From contig DAIDHQ010000022.1 in NCBI GenBank assembly GCA_027459645.1, positions 124,001 through 188,000 on the forward strand: a stretch of 64,000 nt of DNA. The letters are read 5' to 3'. A program made the position numbers and the translations under genes. The notes beneath the pieces were generated by a model, which saw nothing but the letters and a program-made list of their open reading frames with translations, was not told the DNA's origin and ran no database searches. The DNA is from Vulcanimicrobiota bacterium. GTDB taxonomy: Bacteria > Vulcanimicrobiota > Vulcanimicrobiia > Vulcanimicrobiales > Vulcanimicrobiaceae. Each line of letters opens with the position of its first letter. Position 1 is the stretch's first letter. Shown here in pieces: positions 17,413 to 25,784 of this stretch.

Positions 17413-18144
17413 ATGCTGGGATCGTCTACTCGCGAGGAATCTGCTGAGGATCGCCTCCTGGCCGTCTTAAAGCAGACGGCATTCAAACATTGCACGGAGG
17501 AGGAGATCGTTCGGATCCGCTCCGCAATGCTCATAAAATCGGGCCGGCGGCGCGACATTCTGGTCGAGCAGGACGAGGCGTTTCCGTATTTCGGTATCGT
17601 CCTCGACGGCGTCATCGCGATGTCGGTCAGCGGCGTGGTTTCTTCTCAGCGCCAGAATCGTTCCATGCGGCTCTACGAGGCGTTTCCCGGCGATATGTTC
17701 GGCGTCGTGGCGGTTCTCGATGACGCGAGGACGCTCGGACGAGCGACCGTCATTACGCGTACGGCGCGCTATGCGTTGCTGCCGCGCGAGGTCATGCTGG
17801 ACTTATGCAACGAGAACCGGGAGCTCTTTGCAGCGTTGGCCCGTGCCGCGGCGTTGCGTTCGCGCGAACTCGTTCGGCGATTGACCGCGCAGGCGACCGA
17901 ACCGATCATATCCCGCGTCGCCGCCGCGCTGCTTCCCTATGCCGACGAAGACGACGCGATGGCGCCCGCAAAAAGCTATCTTGCAGAGCTGACGCAAGCA
18001 GAACTGGCCGCGACCGCCGGAACGGTAAAGGAAGTCGCGGCGCGCACGATCGCGCAACTGGAACGAGCCGGGGCGCTCAAGCGCGAGCGCGGACACATTC
18101 GGTATTTGTGCCGCGCCAAACTACACGAATTTACCTCGATGTAA
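17413..18144 (+). CDS. Crp/Fnr-family transcriptional regulator
   Basis: A 243-aa protein with an N-terminal cyclic-nucleotide-binding-type beta barrel (residues about 15-135, containing a GDMFGVVAVLDD-like segment) and a C-terminal helix-turn-helix (about 165-230: LTQAELAATAGTVKEVAART). It lacks the N-terminal cysteine cluster of FNR (only isolated Cys residues), so it is not an obvious oxygen sensor. The effector is unknown. The GGAGG is 14 nt from the ATG, a long spacing. It lies downstream of the HemL-like gene and converges on the M28 peptidase gene, leaving a single base between stops. Confidence 0.88.
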   Translation: MLGSSTREESAEDRLLAVLKQTAFKHCTEEEIVRIRSAMLIKSGRRRDILVEQDEAFPYFGIVLDGVIAMSVSGVVSSQRQNRSMRLYEAFPGDMFGVVAVLDDARTLGRATVITRTARYALLPREVMLDLCNENRELFAALARAAALRSRELVRRLTAQATEPIISRVAAALLPYADEDDAMAPAKSYLAELTQAELAATAGTVKEVAARTIAQLERAGALKRERGHIRYLCRAKLHEFTSM

Positions 18145-18145
18145 G

Positions 18146-19465
18146 CTACGTGCGAACCGGGAGCGGATAGCTCACGACGCTTCGCAAGCCGTGTGCGTCG
18201 ACCGCACGCACGCCCAGGATGTAGTCGTCTTTGCTGACCGGGACCGTGGCGGTCGTTACGTTGCCGACGTTCTTGCTGTGCTGCCATTCGGGGGCATCGC
18301 TCGCGCGCCACACGATCTCGTACGACGTAGCCCCCGCCGCGCGGTCCCACCGCAAGGTCGAATCGTAGCCGAGGTGGTGCATCACCAGTTGCGCGTGCGC
18401 GGGCCGTGCCGGCCCGAGCGCGAGCGATGCCAGGACCGCAACGTTCGCTTGGGTCGCGCGCGCTAGGTAGTTCCAATCCATGAATTGCGGAAGATCGCCG
18501 TATTGCACGCCGTTTTTAATGCGCACGTTTTGGTGCTGATGCGTGAAGTTTTCGTTGGGTTCGACGAACCGAATTGCCGGGAATCCGTCGGCCTGAAACG
18601 ATTCCTGATCGCCGCCGCGAAGGAATCGATCCGCGCGAAAGATCTGCCGTACGCGAAATCCGGAAACGTACGCCGGGATCGTTTCACCGGCGAAGCGCGC
18701 GAGTTCGCGCGAGGGCGAATCGCTTTCGGAGCCGAGAAGATTGACGAGCCGAAGCTTGGCGCCGGCGGGAAGCGCCTCGCTGAAGACGCGGATCACGTGC
18801 GTTTCGTGAGCGCCGCTTCCCCCGTGGGTGTTTCCGATGATGTCGTCGTTGACGTCGCCCGCGACCTGAACGTGAGCCGCTTTGAGCTCGTCCGCAAAAT
18901 GTTGCGACCCCCACAGCCCGAGCTCTTCGCCGTCGAACGTGGCGAAGATGATCGTGCCGCGAAAGTGCTGCGGCGCCATGACGCGCGCCGCTTCGAGAAC
19001 CGCGCTCGTGCCCGAACCGTTATCGTCGGCGCCGGGAGCTCGTCGCGTGCCGTTGGTGCAATCGCCGTTGCAGTCGTCGTAGTGGCTGGACATGACGTAG
19101 ATCGGGCCGGGCTCGTCGCCCTTGAGCGTCGCGATGACGCTCGATTCGGTCACCGCTCGCGGCGTGCGCGCGGTTTTCGGTTGCACGTACGTATCGAGGC
19201 GCACGGTCATCCGGCCGCCGCTCGTCTTGGCTATCGATTCGAATTGCGAACGAATCCAATCGCGTGCCGCGAAGACGCCGCGCGTCTTCGTCGACGTCGT
19301 TTCCGAAAAATCGTTGCGCGTGAAGAAGCCGACTAACGTTTCGTCGTCGGCCCGTAGTCGCGCAGCGCTCACGCGCGCGACCATGGCTGCGATCCGCGGA
19401 TCGGCTGCGGTCGGGGCATTCGCTCCGACAAGCAAGAGAGCGAGCAGTGCTACGGCGGGTTTCAT
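18146..19465 (-). CDS. Secreted M28 family zinc aminopeptidase
   Basis: A 439-aa protein with an N-terminal signal peptide (hydrophobic residues 3-16, ANAPTA region) and an M28 catalytic domain. Visible zinc-site residues are His128 in SSHYDD, Asp147 in GADDNGSG and the Glu180-Glu181 pair in DGEELG. The C-terminal 90 residues or so resemble a fibronectin type III-like beta domain (SYEIVWRASD, GVRAVDAHG). Family enzymes release N-terminal amino acids from peptides outside the cytoplasm. It is a single-gene unit convergent with the Crp-family regulator. The domain order is normal for secreted bacterial members. Confidence 0.87.
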   Translation of the reverse strand: MKPAVALLALLLVGANAPTAADPRIAAMVARVSAARLRADDETLVGFFTRNDFSETTSTKTRGVFAARDWIRSQFESIAKTSGGRMTVRLDTYVQPKTARTPRAVTESSVIATLKGDEPGPIYVMSSHYDDCNGDCTNGTRRAPGADDNGSGTSAVLEAARVMAPQHFRGTIIFATFDGEELGLWGSQHFADELKAAHVQVAGDVNDDIIGNTHGGSGAHETHVIRVFSEALPAGAKLRLVNLLGSESDSPSRELARFAGETIPAYVSGFRVRQIFRADRFLRGGDQESFQADGFPAIRFVEPNENFTHQHQNVRIKNGVQYGDLPQFMDWNYLARATQANVAVLASLALGPARPAHAQLVMHHLGYDSTLRWDRAAGATSYEIVWRASDAPEWQHSKNVGNVTTATVPVSKDDYILGVRAVDAHGLRSVVSYPLPVRT

Positions 19466-19477
19466 TCCGCCTTAGTT

Positions 19478-19945
19478 TTACGAAGCGGTCTGCCGTTCCG
19501 CGTTTTCTCGCCGCCGCCGCCCTAAAACGACCGCCGTCCCGTCGCCCGGTTCGCTGCGCACGTCAAAAAAATCGGTGCAGCGCTGCATGATCGGGATGCC
19601 GCGGCCGCGTTCGGAAAGGACGTCGGGCAGCTGCGTGATTTCCCGCGGGATCGCCGTTAAGCCCCGGCCGTAGTCGATCACCGTGGCCACGAACTGCTGG
19701 TCGTCGACCTCGGCGAGAACCTCGATATCTTTTCCGCTGGACGAATGCTCGATCGCGTTCGCTAGCGCCTCACCGACCGCGAAAAGCAAGGGCTCGAGGT
19801 CGCCCTCGGGGATATCGTGCAGCAAGCCGAAGCCAATGATGGCGTCTCGGACGGTCCGCGCGAAACGGGGGTCCGGGGGAATCCGTAGATGGAGGCTGCG
19901 CTTGGGCAACCGGCCGTTCTCCCGGCCTGAGCTCGACGTAGTCAT
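19478..19945 (-). CDS. RsbW/SpoIIAB-like anti-sigma factor serine kinase (HATPase domain)
   Basis: A 155-aa protein from ATG 19945; a TTG at 19969 would add eight residues. It carries the GHKL ATP-binding fold: N-box GEALANAIEHS (Glu59, Asn63), G1-like DYGRGL and G2-like GRGIPIM. Stand-alone domains of this type phosphorylate anti-anti-sigma factors and hold sigma factors in partner-switching pathways. No sigma factor or STAS-domain partner is adjacent, so the target is unknown. It lies between the M28 peptidase and the divergent cyclophilin. Confidence 0.82.
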   Translation of the reverse strand: MTTSSSGRENGRLPKRSLHLRIPPDPRFARTVRDAIIGFGLLHDIPEGDLEPLLFAVGEALANAIEHSSSGKDIEVLAEVDDQQFVATVIDYGRGLTAIPREITQLPDVLSERGRGIPIMQRCTDFFDVRSEPGDGTAVVLGRRRRENAERQTAS

Positions 19946-20028
19946 GGCGCCGTCTTTGATTTTAACCAAGCGCGTACGGGCCTAAACCGCGGCAGGCTCC
20001 CCGGCCCGGGCGTACAACACCCCGGCGC

Positions 20029-20517
20029 ATGGCACGAACCCCTCCGCAGCCGGACGAGCTTCCGGCCTATATCGACCGCGCTCGCAACGCTCAGGTGCGC
20101 ATCTCCACGGACAAGGGCGACATGGTCTTCACGTTCTATCCCGATGATGCGCCGATGCATACGGCGGCGTTCATGAAGCTTGCCGAAGCGGGCTTTTACG
20201 ACGGTCTGGCCTTTCACCGCGTCGAGCCGGGTTTCGTGGTCCAAGGCGGCGACCCCGACGGCGACGGTACCGGCGGCCCGGGCTATCGCCTCAAAGCCGA
20301 ATTCAACGACCGGCCGCACGTGCGGGGCGCGGTCGCGATGGCACGTTCGTCCAGCCCCGATTCCGCCGGTTCGCAGTTCTACATCTGCCTGGACGACGCG
20401 CGCTTTCTCGACAAACAGTATACGGTCTTCGGACAATTGCAGGACGGATACGAAACGCTCGATCAGATCCGTCGCGGCGACACCATGAACAAGGTGAGCG
20501 TCGAACCGAAGGGCTAA
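20029..20517 (+). CDS. Cyclophilin-type peptidyl-prolyl cis-trans isomerase
   Basis: A 162-aa cyclophilin without a signal peptide, so probably cytoplasmic. It shows FHRVEPGFVVQGGDP (catalytic Arg in FHRV), the AMARSSSPDSAGSQFYI segment and TVFGQL. It catalyses prolyl isomerisation during protein folding. The Trp that binds cyclosporin in eukaryotic members is not evident. It is a single gene between the anti-sigma kinase and the convergent class A hydrolase. Confidence 0.93.
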   Translation: MARTPPQPDELPAYIDRARNAQVRISTDKGDMVFTFYPDDAPMHTAAFMKLAEAGFYDGLAFHRVEPGFVVQGGDPDGDGTGGPGYRLKAEFNDRPHVRGAVAMARSSSPDSAGSQFYICLDDARFLDKQYTVFGQLQDGYETLDQIRRGDTMNKVSVEPKG

Positions 20518-20554
20518 CGGCCACGCGCGAGCGCGCCGATTGTGCACGTTGCGT

Positions 20555-21418
20555 TCATTCCTCCAGGACGTCAAACGAGAGGCGCGCGGCTTTGCGCATG
20601 GCTTCGTATGCCGGCGTAGCGTGCGTGAGCCATTTGGTATAGACGGTTAGTACGTACGGATCGCTGCCGAACGGGTCGACGACCGCGACGTCGTCGCGTA
20701 CCCCGACGAGCACGCCGGTTTTATTAGCGACCGGGGTGCCGGGCGGCAACCCCGCCGGGATACCCTCGCGATCGGTTTGGCGCAACATGATGCCGAGCAT
20801 GTTGCGGCAATGTTTTTGCGTCGCGATCGGATGTGGACCGCCCCGCGCTCCGCGCGCGATTTCGGCCAGCAATTTTGCCATGTCCCGGGGAGTCGTCACA
20901 TTGTCGTTGTGGCGCACGATTGCGGAAAAATCCATGAAGTGACGCTCGAGATGCGTCGCCGTCAAGCCGGCCCGCCGCCCCATCGCAGCGATGGTCGTGA
21001 AGTCGAAGAACGAGATGAGATAGTTTGCGGCGGTGTTATCGCTCAGCGTGATCATCGGAACGATCAACTCGCGGACGGAAAAGCGGGCTCCGTCGGGTTG
21101 TTGCGACAGAAAATCCGATCCGCTCACCAAATCCCTTCGATGCGTGACGATCGTTTTGTCTAGGGTTCCGGGATAGCGCTCATCCATCGCATACGCGGTG
21201 GCCATGATCAACACTTTGATCGTCGACGCGGTCGGGAACGTCACGTCGGAATTGTAGGAAAAAACCGGATCCGGCGAATCGATCCGGCGGCAATCGATGC
21301 CGATGACCCCCGGAACCGTGCGCGCGATCGCATGGACGCGGTCGTAGATCGTTGCCGCCCGAACGCGAAACGGGAAGGCCGCGGCCCCGAGGCCGGTGAG
21401 AAAGGCGGAACGTTTCAC
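20555..21418 (-). CDS. Class A beta-lactamase-fold serine hydrolase
   Basis: A 287-aa protein from GTG 21418, which overlaps the permease stop as GTGA; the longer open frame upstream is an antisense-free shadow of the permease gene. It has a hydrophobic N-terminal segment (signal peptide, residues about 4-21), SxxK at Ser65-Lys68, SDN at 126-128 and KTG at 233-235, all class A marks. Where class A enzymes have Glu166-x-x-Leu-Asn I see LERHFMD, without a convincing ExxLN. It may be a DD-peptidase-like or weak hydrolase rather than an efficient beta-lactamase. Translational coupling to an exporter permease is notable. Confidence 0.85.
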   Translation of the reverse strand: MKRSAFLTGLGAAAFPFRVRAATIYDRVHAIARTVPGVIGIDCRRIDSPDPVFSYNSDVTFPTASTIKVLIMATAYAMDERYPGTLDKTIVTHRRDLVSGSDFLSQQPDGARFSVRELIVPMITLSDNTAANYLISFFDFTTIAAMGRRAGLTATHLERHFMDFSAIVRHNDNVTTPRDMAKLLAEIARGARGGPHPIATQKHCRNMLGIMLRQTDREGIPAGLPPGTPVANKTGVLVGVRDDVAVVDPFGSDPYVLTVYTKWLTHATPAYEAMRKAARLSFDVLEE

Positions 21419-22209
21419 GAACCCGTCCCTTGGTAATGACGCAATCCGATCCTCCAAAACGCATACGCTGCGAGAAACCACGCGAGTCCGACGGCGGGCG
21501 TGAGCAGTCCGACGGCCGGATTGAGATGCAATCCGGTTTCGGCTTTTTGCAGAAAATACGTTGCCGGAAAATAGTTCATGAACGCGAAGGGAAAGACGAA
21601 TGCAAGCACGATGCGCACGCCGCGCGTGTAGATGCTGATGGGATAACGCGTGAAATCTTGTTCCAGCGACATGACGACCCAGCGCAACGTATCGACCCGA
21701 ATGAACCAAAACGATAGCGTGGCGACGACGAGCGAGATGCCGAGGTCGATCAGCGCGCCGCCTACGACGATCAGCGGTACGAAGCAGATCAAAAATGCGT
21801 CGACGCGCACGCCCGCGACCGCAATAGAAACAACCAACGTGGCGGCTGCCAGCACGATGCCGTCGGGTGAAACCTGCTGTGGCACGGTAAGCACTTGAAA
21901 GAGCGTGTCGAGGGGGCGTACCAAAAAGCGGTCGAAGCGGCCTTCGCGCACGAATTCGGGAACGGTTACGACGTTGAAGAAGAGCACGTTGTGAATCTCG
22001 TGCCCGGCCATCCAGAGCGCGTACAGGAAGAACATCTCGCGGAAATCCCAGCCGTTCATCGACGGAAATTGCCGCATCGTCACATACAACGCCGCGAGCG
22101 CGACGCCATGGTAGACGATCGTGAACGCCGCCCACATGAAGAAGTTCGCCCGGTATTCGAGCATCGTGAGCAGGTTGATGCGCCAGTACTGGGCGTAGGC
22201 TGCAAGCAT
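21415..22209 (-). CDS. ABC-2 type transporter permease (DUF990/COG3694-like)
   Basis: A 264-aa protein with about six hydrophobic segments and the cytoplasmic REGRFDRFLVRPLD motif found in this permease family. Together with a second permease (24786-25577) and the ATPase (26435-27442) it would form a complete ABC-2 exporter; in many genomes these three genes are adjacent in this order. Here four other genes (alkA, pirin, a HExxH protein and a carbonic-anhydrase-like gene) split them. The start at 22209 is only 2 bp from the divergent alkA start, so its promoter must lie within alkA. It overlaps the class A hydrolase gene at its 3' end. Confidence 0.87.
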   Translation of the reverse strand: MLAAYAQYWRINLLTMLEYRANFFMWAAFTIVYHGVALAALYVTMRQFPSMNGWDFREMFFLYALWMAGHEIHNVLFFNVVTVPEFVREGRFDRFLVRPLDTLFQVLTVPQQVSPDGIVLAAATLVVSIAVAGVRVDAFLICFVPLIVVGGALIDLGISLVVATLSFWFIRVDTLRWVVMSLEQDFTRYPISIYTRGVRIVLAFVFPFAFMNYFPATYFLQKAETGLHLNPAVGLLTPAVGLAWFLAAYAFWRIGLRHYQGTGS

Positions 22210-22211
22210 CG

Positions 22212-23084
22212 ATGATTCGATTCACCAGCCGCGACATTGTCCCCGTCGTTCCGCCGTATCGATTGGACCTCGTTTCCGACGCGTTACGCCGCCTCGCCGC
22301 AAACGTCGTCGACGTGGTCGAAGAGGACGGCGCGTACTATCGCGCGTTGCCCTCGGGCAACGGCTACGCGCTCGTGCGCGTACGGCAGGTTGCCGCCGAC
22401 GCGCTCGAGGTCAGCACGACGTCGCGCGCGCCGAAAGCACTCCTCGAACGAGTTTCGACGATGCTCGGAACGGGAGCGAACCTAAAGGAGTGGTACGAGC
22501 GCGTTGCCGGCGTCTCGTGGCTCGCCGCGCTCGCGGAGCGTTTCATCGGCATCCGTCCGCCGCGCTACCCCTCGCTTTTCGAGGCGTGCGCGCACGCGAT
22601 CGTCTTCCAGCAGATCAGCATTCATGCCGCAGGCGCGATCATGCGGCGCTTTGCCGAGTCGCTTGGCACGCGTAACGCCGTGACGGTCGCTTTCCCTTCC
22701 CCGCAAGCGGTGCTCGATGCCCCGCCGAGTGCCTTCGCCGGCGTCGGGCTCTCGGCGAATAAGCTTGCGCATCTGCGTTCGGTGGCGGAAGCCGTCGTGA
22801 CGGGAGCGATCCGCGGTGAAGACATCGAGCGATTACCGACGGCCGGCGCCGTCGAGCGCCTCGTAAGCGTTCGCGGCATAGGTCCCTGGAGCGCGGCGGT
22901 CGTGATGCTGCGCGGTTTCGGACGGCTCGACATCTTCCCGATGCGCGACTCCGGCGTCGCCCGCACGATCGTAGCACTCTCGGGAGATCCGCAGATTGAC
23001 TTGGATGCGTTGCTTGGGCGGCTAGGCCCCGTGCGCGGGATGCTCTACTACCATCTGTTGCTCGGGCGGATACGAGCCGAATGA
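22212..23084 (+). CDS. alkA: AlkA-like DNA-3-methyladenine glycosylase (HhH-GPD)
   Basis: A 290-aa base-excision glycosylase. A helix-hairpin-helix lies at about 217-232 (LVSVRGIGPWSAAVVM) and the catalytic Asp is Asp246 in FPMRDSGV, corresponding to Asp238 of E. coli AlkA. The N-terminal 100 residues or so are the AlkA-type beta domain. It removes alkylated bases such as 3-methyladenine. The start lies 2 bp from the divergent permease start. No Ada regulator is nearby. Confidence 0.88.
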   Translation: MIRFTSRDIVPVVPPYRLDLVSDALRRLAANVVDVVEEDGAYYRALPSGNGYALVRVRQVAADALEVSTTSRAPKALLERVSTMLGTGANLKEWYERVAGVSWLAALAERFIGIRPPRYPSLFEACAHAIVFQQISIHAAGAIMRRFAESLGTRNAVTVAFPSPQAVLDAPPSAFAGVGLSANKLAHLRSVAEAVVTGAIRGEDIERLPTAGAVERLVSVRGIGPWSAAVVMLRGFGRLDIFPMRDSGVARTIVALSGDPQIDLDALLGRLGPVRGMLYYHLLLGRIRAE

Positions 23085-23147
23085 ATCACCGGGCTGGAGG
23101 GGCTCTCGCGCAACCGTTTTCCGCCGCGGCCCATTCTTAGCCCTACC

Positions 23148-23870
23148 ATGGCTTCCACCACAACCCCCGTCTTTACCATCCAGCGCGCGAGCGATCGCGC
23201 CTTCTTCGATCACGGATGGCTTCGCACGTACCATTCCTTCAGTTTTGCGGAGTATCACGATCCGAAAAACCTGCATTGGGGGGCGCTGCGCGTATTCAAC
23301 GACGATACGATCGCCGGTGGAACCGGATTTCCCGCGCATCCTCACCGCGACATGGAGATCGTGACGTACGTTCTCGACGGCCGCCTTGCGCACGAGGACA
23401 GCATGGGGAATCGCGGCGTCGTTTCACCAGGCGGCGTTCAGTTTATGAGCGCGGGAACGGGCGTGCGGCACAGTGAGTTCAACGGCGACGAAAACGAACC
23501 GTTGCGTCTCGTGCAAATGTGGGTGATTCCCGGACGTATGGGCGAGGCGCCCTCGTACGGGCAACTGGAGACCGAGCCGCAGCAGCGCCACAACGCGTGG
23601 CTGCGTTTGGTGAGCGGTCAGGCGGAAATCGAAGCGCCGATTCGAATTACGCAAGATGCTACGTTTGCCGTCGCGCGCGTCGAAGGCGCACTTCCTGCCT
23701 ACACGTTCGCACCGAAGCGCTTTGGTTTCATATTCGTCGCGAAAGGTAACGCACACATCAACGGCGAGCGTCTGCACGAGGGCGATGCGGTGCGCCTCTT
23801 CGACGTTGCGGCACTTGATATCGCGGGCGACGCGGAACTCGTTCTTTGGGATCTTCCGAACGTGGCGTAA
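23148..23870 (+). CDS. Pirin family bicupin
   Basis: A 240-aa protein with the pirin signature PAHPHRDMEIVTYVL in the N-terminal cupin and VRHSEFN downstream, giving the His/His/His/Glu metal site of the family. The C-terminal cupin (residues about 150-235) is shorter, as in YhaK-type pirins. Reported activities of relatives include quercetinase and transcriptional cofactor roles; none can be assigned here. The next gene probably starts inside its 3' end. Confidence 0.87.
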   Translation: MASTTTPVFTIQRASDRAFFDHGWLRTYHSFSFAEYHDPKNLHWGALRVFNDDTIAGGTGFPAHPHRDMEIVTYVLDGRLAHEDSMGNRGVVSPGGVQFMSAGTGVRHSEFNGDENEPLRLVQMWVIPGRMGEAPSYGQLETEPQQRHNAWLRLVSGQAEIEAPIRITQDATFAVARVEGALPAYTFAPKRFGFIFVAKGNAHINGERLHEGDAVRLFDVAALDIAGDAELVLWDLPNVA

Positions 23871-24789
23871 TCCAGTCATCTTCGCAGCCGGGCTCGCGAT
23901 TGCGCTGGTAGGGGCCGCGCCTGCGCCCATCAAGGTCGTCGATGCGATGCCCGCATTTTGGAAGGTGTACGACGCTGCCTATCCATCGTCGTATGCCCGT
24001 GCGGAGGCTTTTAAACGTGATGTCGTGCTGCCGAATCTCGAAGCGTTCATCAATGGCGAGTTCTCGTCGAATCTCCTCGACGATGCGACGATCGGGAGCT
24101 ATTTCGACGACCTTCGCCCCGACGCAGGCGCCGCGCGTGCGGTGAGCGCGCGGCTGAGCAAAGAGCTTCCCGCCGATATTGCGCGTTTTCAGGGAGCGCT
24201 TCCCGATTTTGATTCGTCGTCCATCTACGCGATCTACGTGATGCCGACGTTCTATCATTTTGCCGGGCAAACGCGCGATATGGGCGACAAGATTGGCGTC
24301 TTCTTCGGACCCGACGTTATCGCGAACGTCTATGGTGCCAACGCGAATGTCGGGGTCATCGTCGCTCACGAGCTCTTCCACATCTATCAGTACGAGACAT
24401 ACACGGGCTCACGAAATCGTTCGCGCCCCCTTTGGCTCCAGGTTTGGATCGAGGGATCGGCGGCATACGCAAGCGAGCATCTCACTCCCGGCGCCACGGC
24501 GTCCGACGCCCTCAATGCGACACTCGTTGCGTCGAACGCCGCAACACGCAAGCAATTCGCCTGCATTGTCGATCGCTCGTGGGATGCGACGAACGGCAGC
24601 GCTTCTTATCGACTTCTCGACGTATCGGCGCATCCGCAGGGACTGCCCTCAGAGGGCGGCTACCTGATCGGATATCTAGCGGCGCAGCAGCTTTCCAAGA
24701 CGATGTCGCTCGCGCAGATCGGAAAAGCGGACAACGACCCCCGCTTCGATGCGAAGTTGCATAGGATTATTTCCGGCATGTGCGGTTAG
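23815..24789 (+). CDS. Putative secreted zinc-protease-like protein with HExxH
   Basis: About 324 aa. The open frame begins far upstream, but coding character and a signal-peptide-like region (ISRATRNSFFGIFRTWRNP followed by the hydrophobic VIFAAGLAIALVGAAPAP) point to a start near TTG 23815, overlapping pirin by about 55 bp. No ATG or GTG is available nearby, so the start is uncertain. The core has VAHELFHIYQ with HELFH at 185-189, a zinc-metallopeptidase motif, and a later WIEGSAAY resembling a third-ligand Glu segment. I do not recognise a named family; it is similar in plan to DUF2268-type predicted proteases. Its 3' end overlaps the convergent permease by 4 bp. Confidence 0.65.
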   Translation: MISRATRNSFFGIFRTWRNPVIFAAGLAIALVGAAPAPIKVVDAMPAFWKVYDAAYPSSYARAEAFKRDVVLPNLEAFINGEFSSNLLDDATIGSYFDDLRPDAGAARAVSARLSKELPADIARFQGALPDFDSSSIYAIYVMPTFYHFAGQTRDMGDKIGVFFGPDVIANVYGANANVGVIVAHELFHIYQYETYTGSRNRSRPLWLQVWIEGSAAYASEHLTPGATASDALNATLVASNAATRKQFACIVDRSWDATNGSASYRLLDVSAHPQGLPSEGGYLIGYLAAQQLSKTMSLAQIGKADNDPRFDAKLHRIISGMCG

Positions 24790-25577
24790 CCGCCTTGAAT
24801 GACGACGCGGCGTGACGCCGCGCGCCACACGAACGTCGAGAGGGCTCCGAAGAGCGCGAGCCACAGAATCTGAACGGCAAAGTACGTCATCCACTGAGAC
24901 GCCGGTATGACGCCGACGTAGATCAGCAGCGGCGTCGAGTAGATCGCGGCAAAGGGAAGGCCGAAGACCAGTCGCCCGAAGATGCCGGGAAAGAAGGTCA
25001 GCGGGATGATCTGCCCGGAGAGCAAGTCCGAAACCCAGCGCACGATCAATTGCACGGCAAAGGTTTCGAGCGTCCAGAAGGCGATCGAGTTCATCAAGAA
25101 GTTCAAGAAGAAATTGACGCAGTAGCCGAGCAAAAACGAAAATGCAAAGGCTGCGAGCGTTGCGGGCGGCGGCACGTCGACGTGCACCATGAGCAGCGCA
25201 AACGCAAGCGACGGAACGACCAGCACCGCGTGCAGGAGCGTCTGTCCGACGCCGTCGGAAAAGAAGTACAGCGGAACGCTGATGGGTTTCATCAGGTCGG
25301 TGGCAATCGTTCCCTCACGTATCTTTTCCCGAATTAGCCGCGTGCCGTCGACTTCGAGGATGAGCGACATCAGGAGCGCTACCGTTGCATACGTGATCAT
25401 CGAATGCAGCGGCAGGTTCATCGGGGCCGCGTTTTGCGCGTAGAGCGCCGTCCATAACGCGCGCAAAAGATAGACGCGCAAGACGAGCGAGCCTACTTCG
25501 GTAAGGACCTCCATCCGGTAAGTTGCCTCGCGCGCAAACGCCTTCTTTGCAAACTCGAGATATGGTTCTGCTATCAA
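24786..25577 (-). CDS. ABC-2 type transporter permease (COG4587-like)
   Basis: A 263-aa membrane protein with about six hydrophobic segments and the internal motif REGTIATDLMKPIS, equivalent to the RPL motif of the paired permease. It is the natural partner of the ATPase at 26435-27442 and the other permease at 21415-22209. It lies downstream of the carbonic-anhydrase-like gene on the same strand but is separated from it by the 160-bp palindromic element, which the transcript would have to cross. The substrate is unknown; related systems export antibiotics or lipids. Confidence 0.87.
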   Translation of the reverse strand: MIAEPYLEFAKKAFAREATYRMEVLTEVGSLVLRVYLLRALWTALYAQNAAPMNLPLHSMITYATVALLMSLILEVDGTRLIREKIREGTIATDLMKPISVPLYFFSDGVGQTLLHAVLVVPSLAFALLMVHVDVPPPATLAAFAFSFLLGYCVNFFLNFLMNSIAFWTLETFAVQLIVRWVSDLLSGQIIPLTFFPGIFGRLVFGLPFAAIYSTPLLIYVGVIPASQWMTYFAVQILWLALFGALSTFVWRAASRRVVIQGG

Positions 25578-25623
25578 ACGTGCCCGGTCTTCCTCAGCGA
25601 GGGAATGAAGCCAACTTCAAAGC

Positions 25624-25783
25624 TGGTTATCATAGGGGCCTTCCGGCGGGAAGGCTCGAAGGTTTGCGCCATTCGCAGGAGGCGAACTTCCGTTGGTCGT
25701 GGCGCAAAACTCGCGCAGCAGGAGCGGCACACGATGTGCCGCGAGGAGCGTCTTCACGCCGGGAGGCCCCTATGATAACCAGC
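25624..25783. repeat. 160-bp palindromic multi-hairpin element (copy 1, intergenic)
   Basis: The ends 25624-25649 and 25758-25783 are inverted repeats matching at 25 of 26 positions. Inside, on the plus strand, I see CCTTCC..GGAAGG (25640-25655, able to compete with the outer stem), TTTGCGCCA (25664-25672) with TGGCGCAAA (25701-25709), TTCGC-AGGAG-GCGAA (25673-25687) and a perfect 8-bp stem GCGGCACA-CGA-TGTGCCGC (25725-25743). It fills most of the 207-bp gap between the carbonic-anhydrase-like gene and the permease. It shares motif order (AGGGGC, CAGGA-x-GGCGA, GCAGYAGGAGC-hairpin-GCGA, GGCCC) with the element in metH. It may be a palindromic mobile repeat or a structured RNA. Confidence 0.8.
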
Positions 25784-25784
25784 C

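Noticed and set aside
21419-22237. A 560-codon minus-strand open frame that seems to extend the class A hydrolase far upstream
   Set aside because: The upstream 273 codons are Arg/His-rich and overlap the permease gene in another frame. The signal peptide and the GTGA overlap at 21418 mark the real start.
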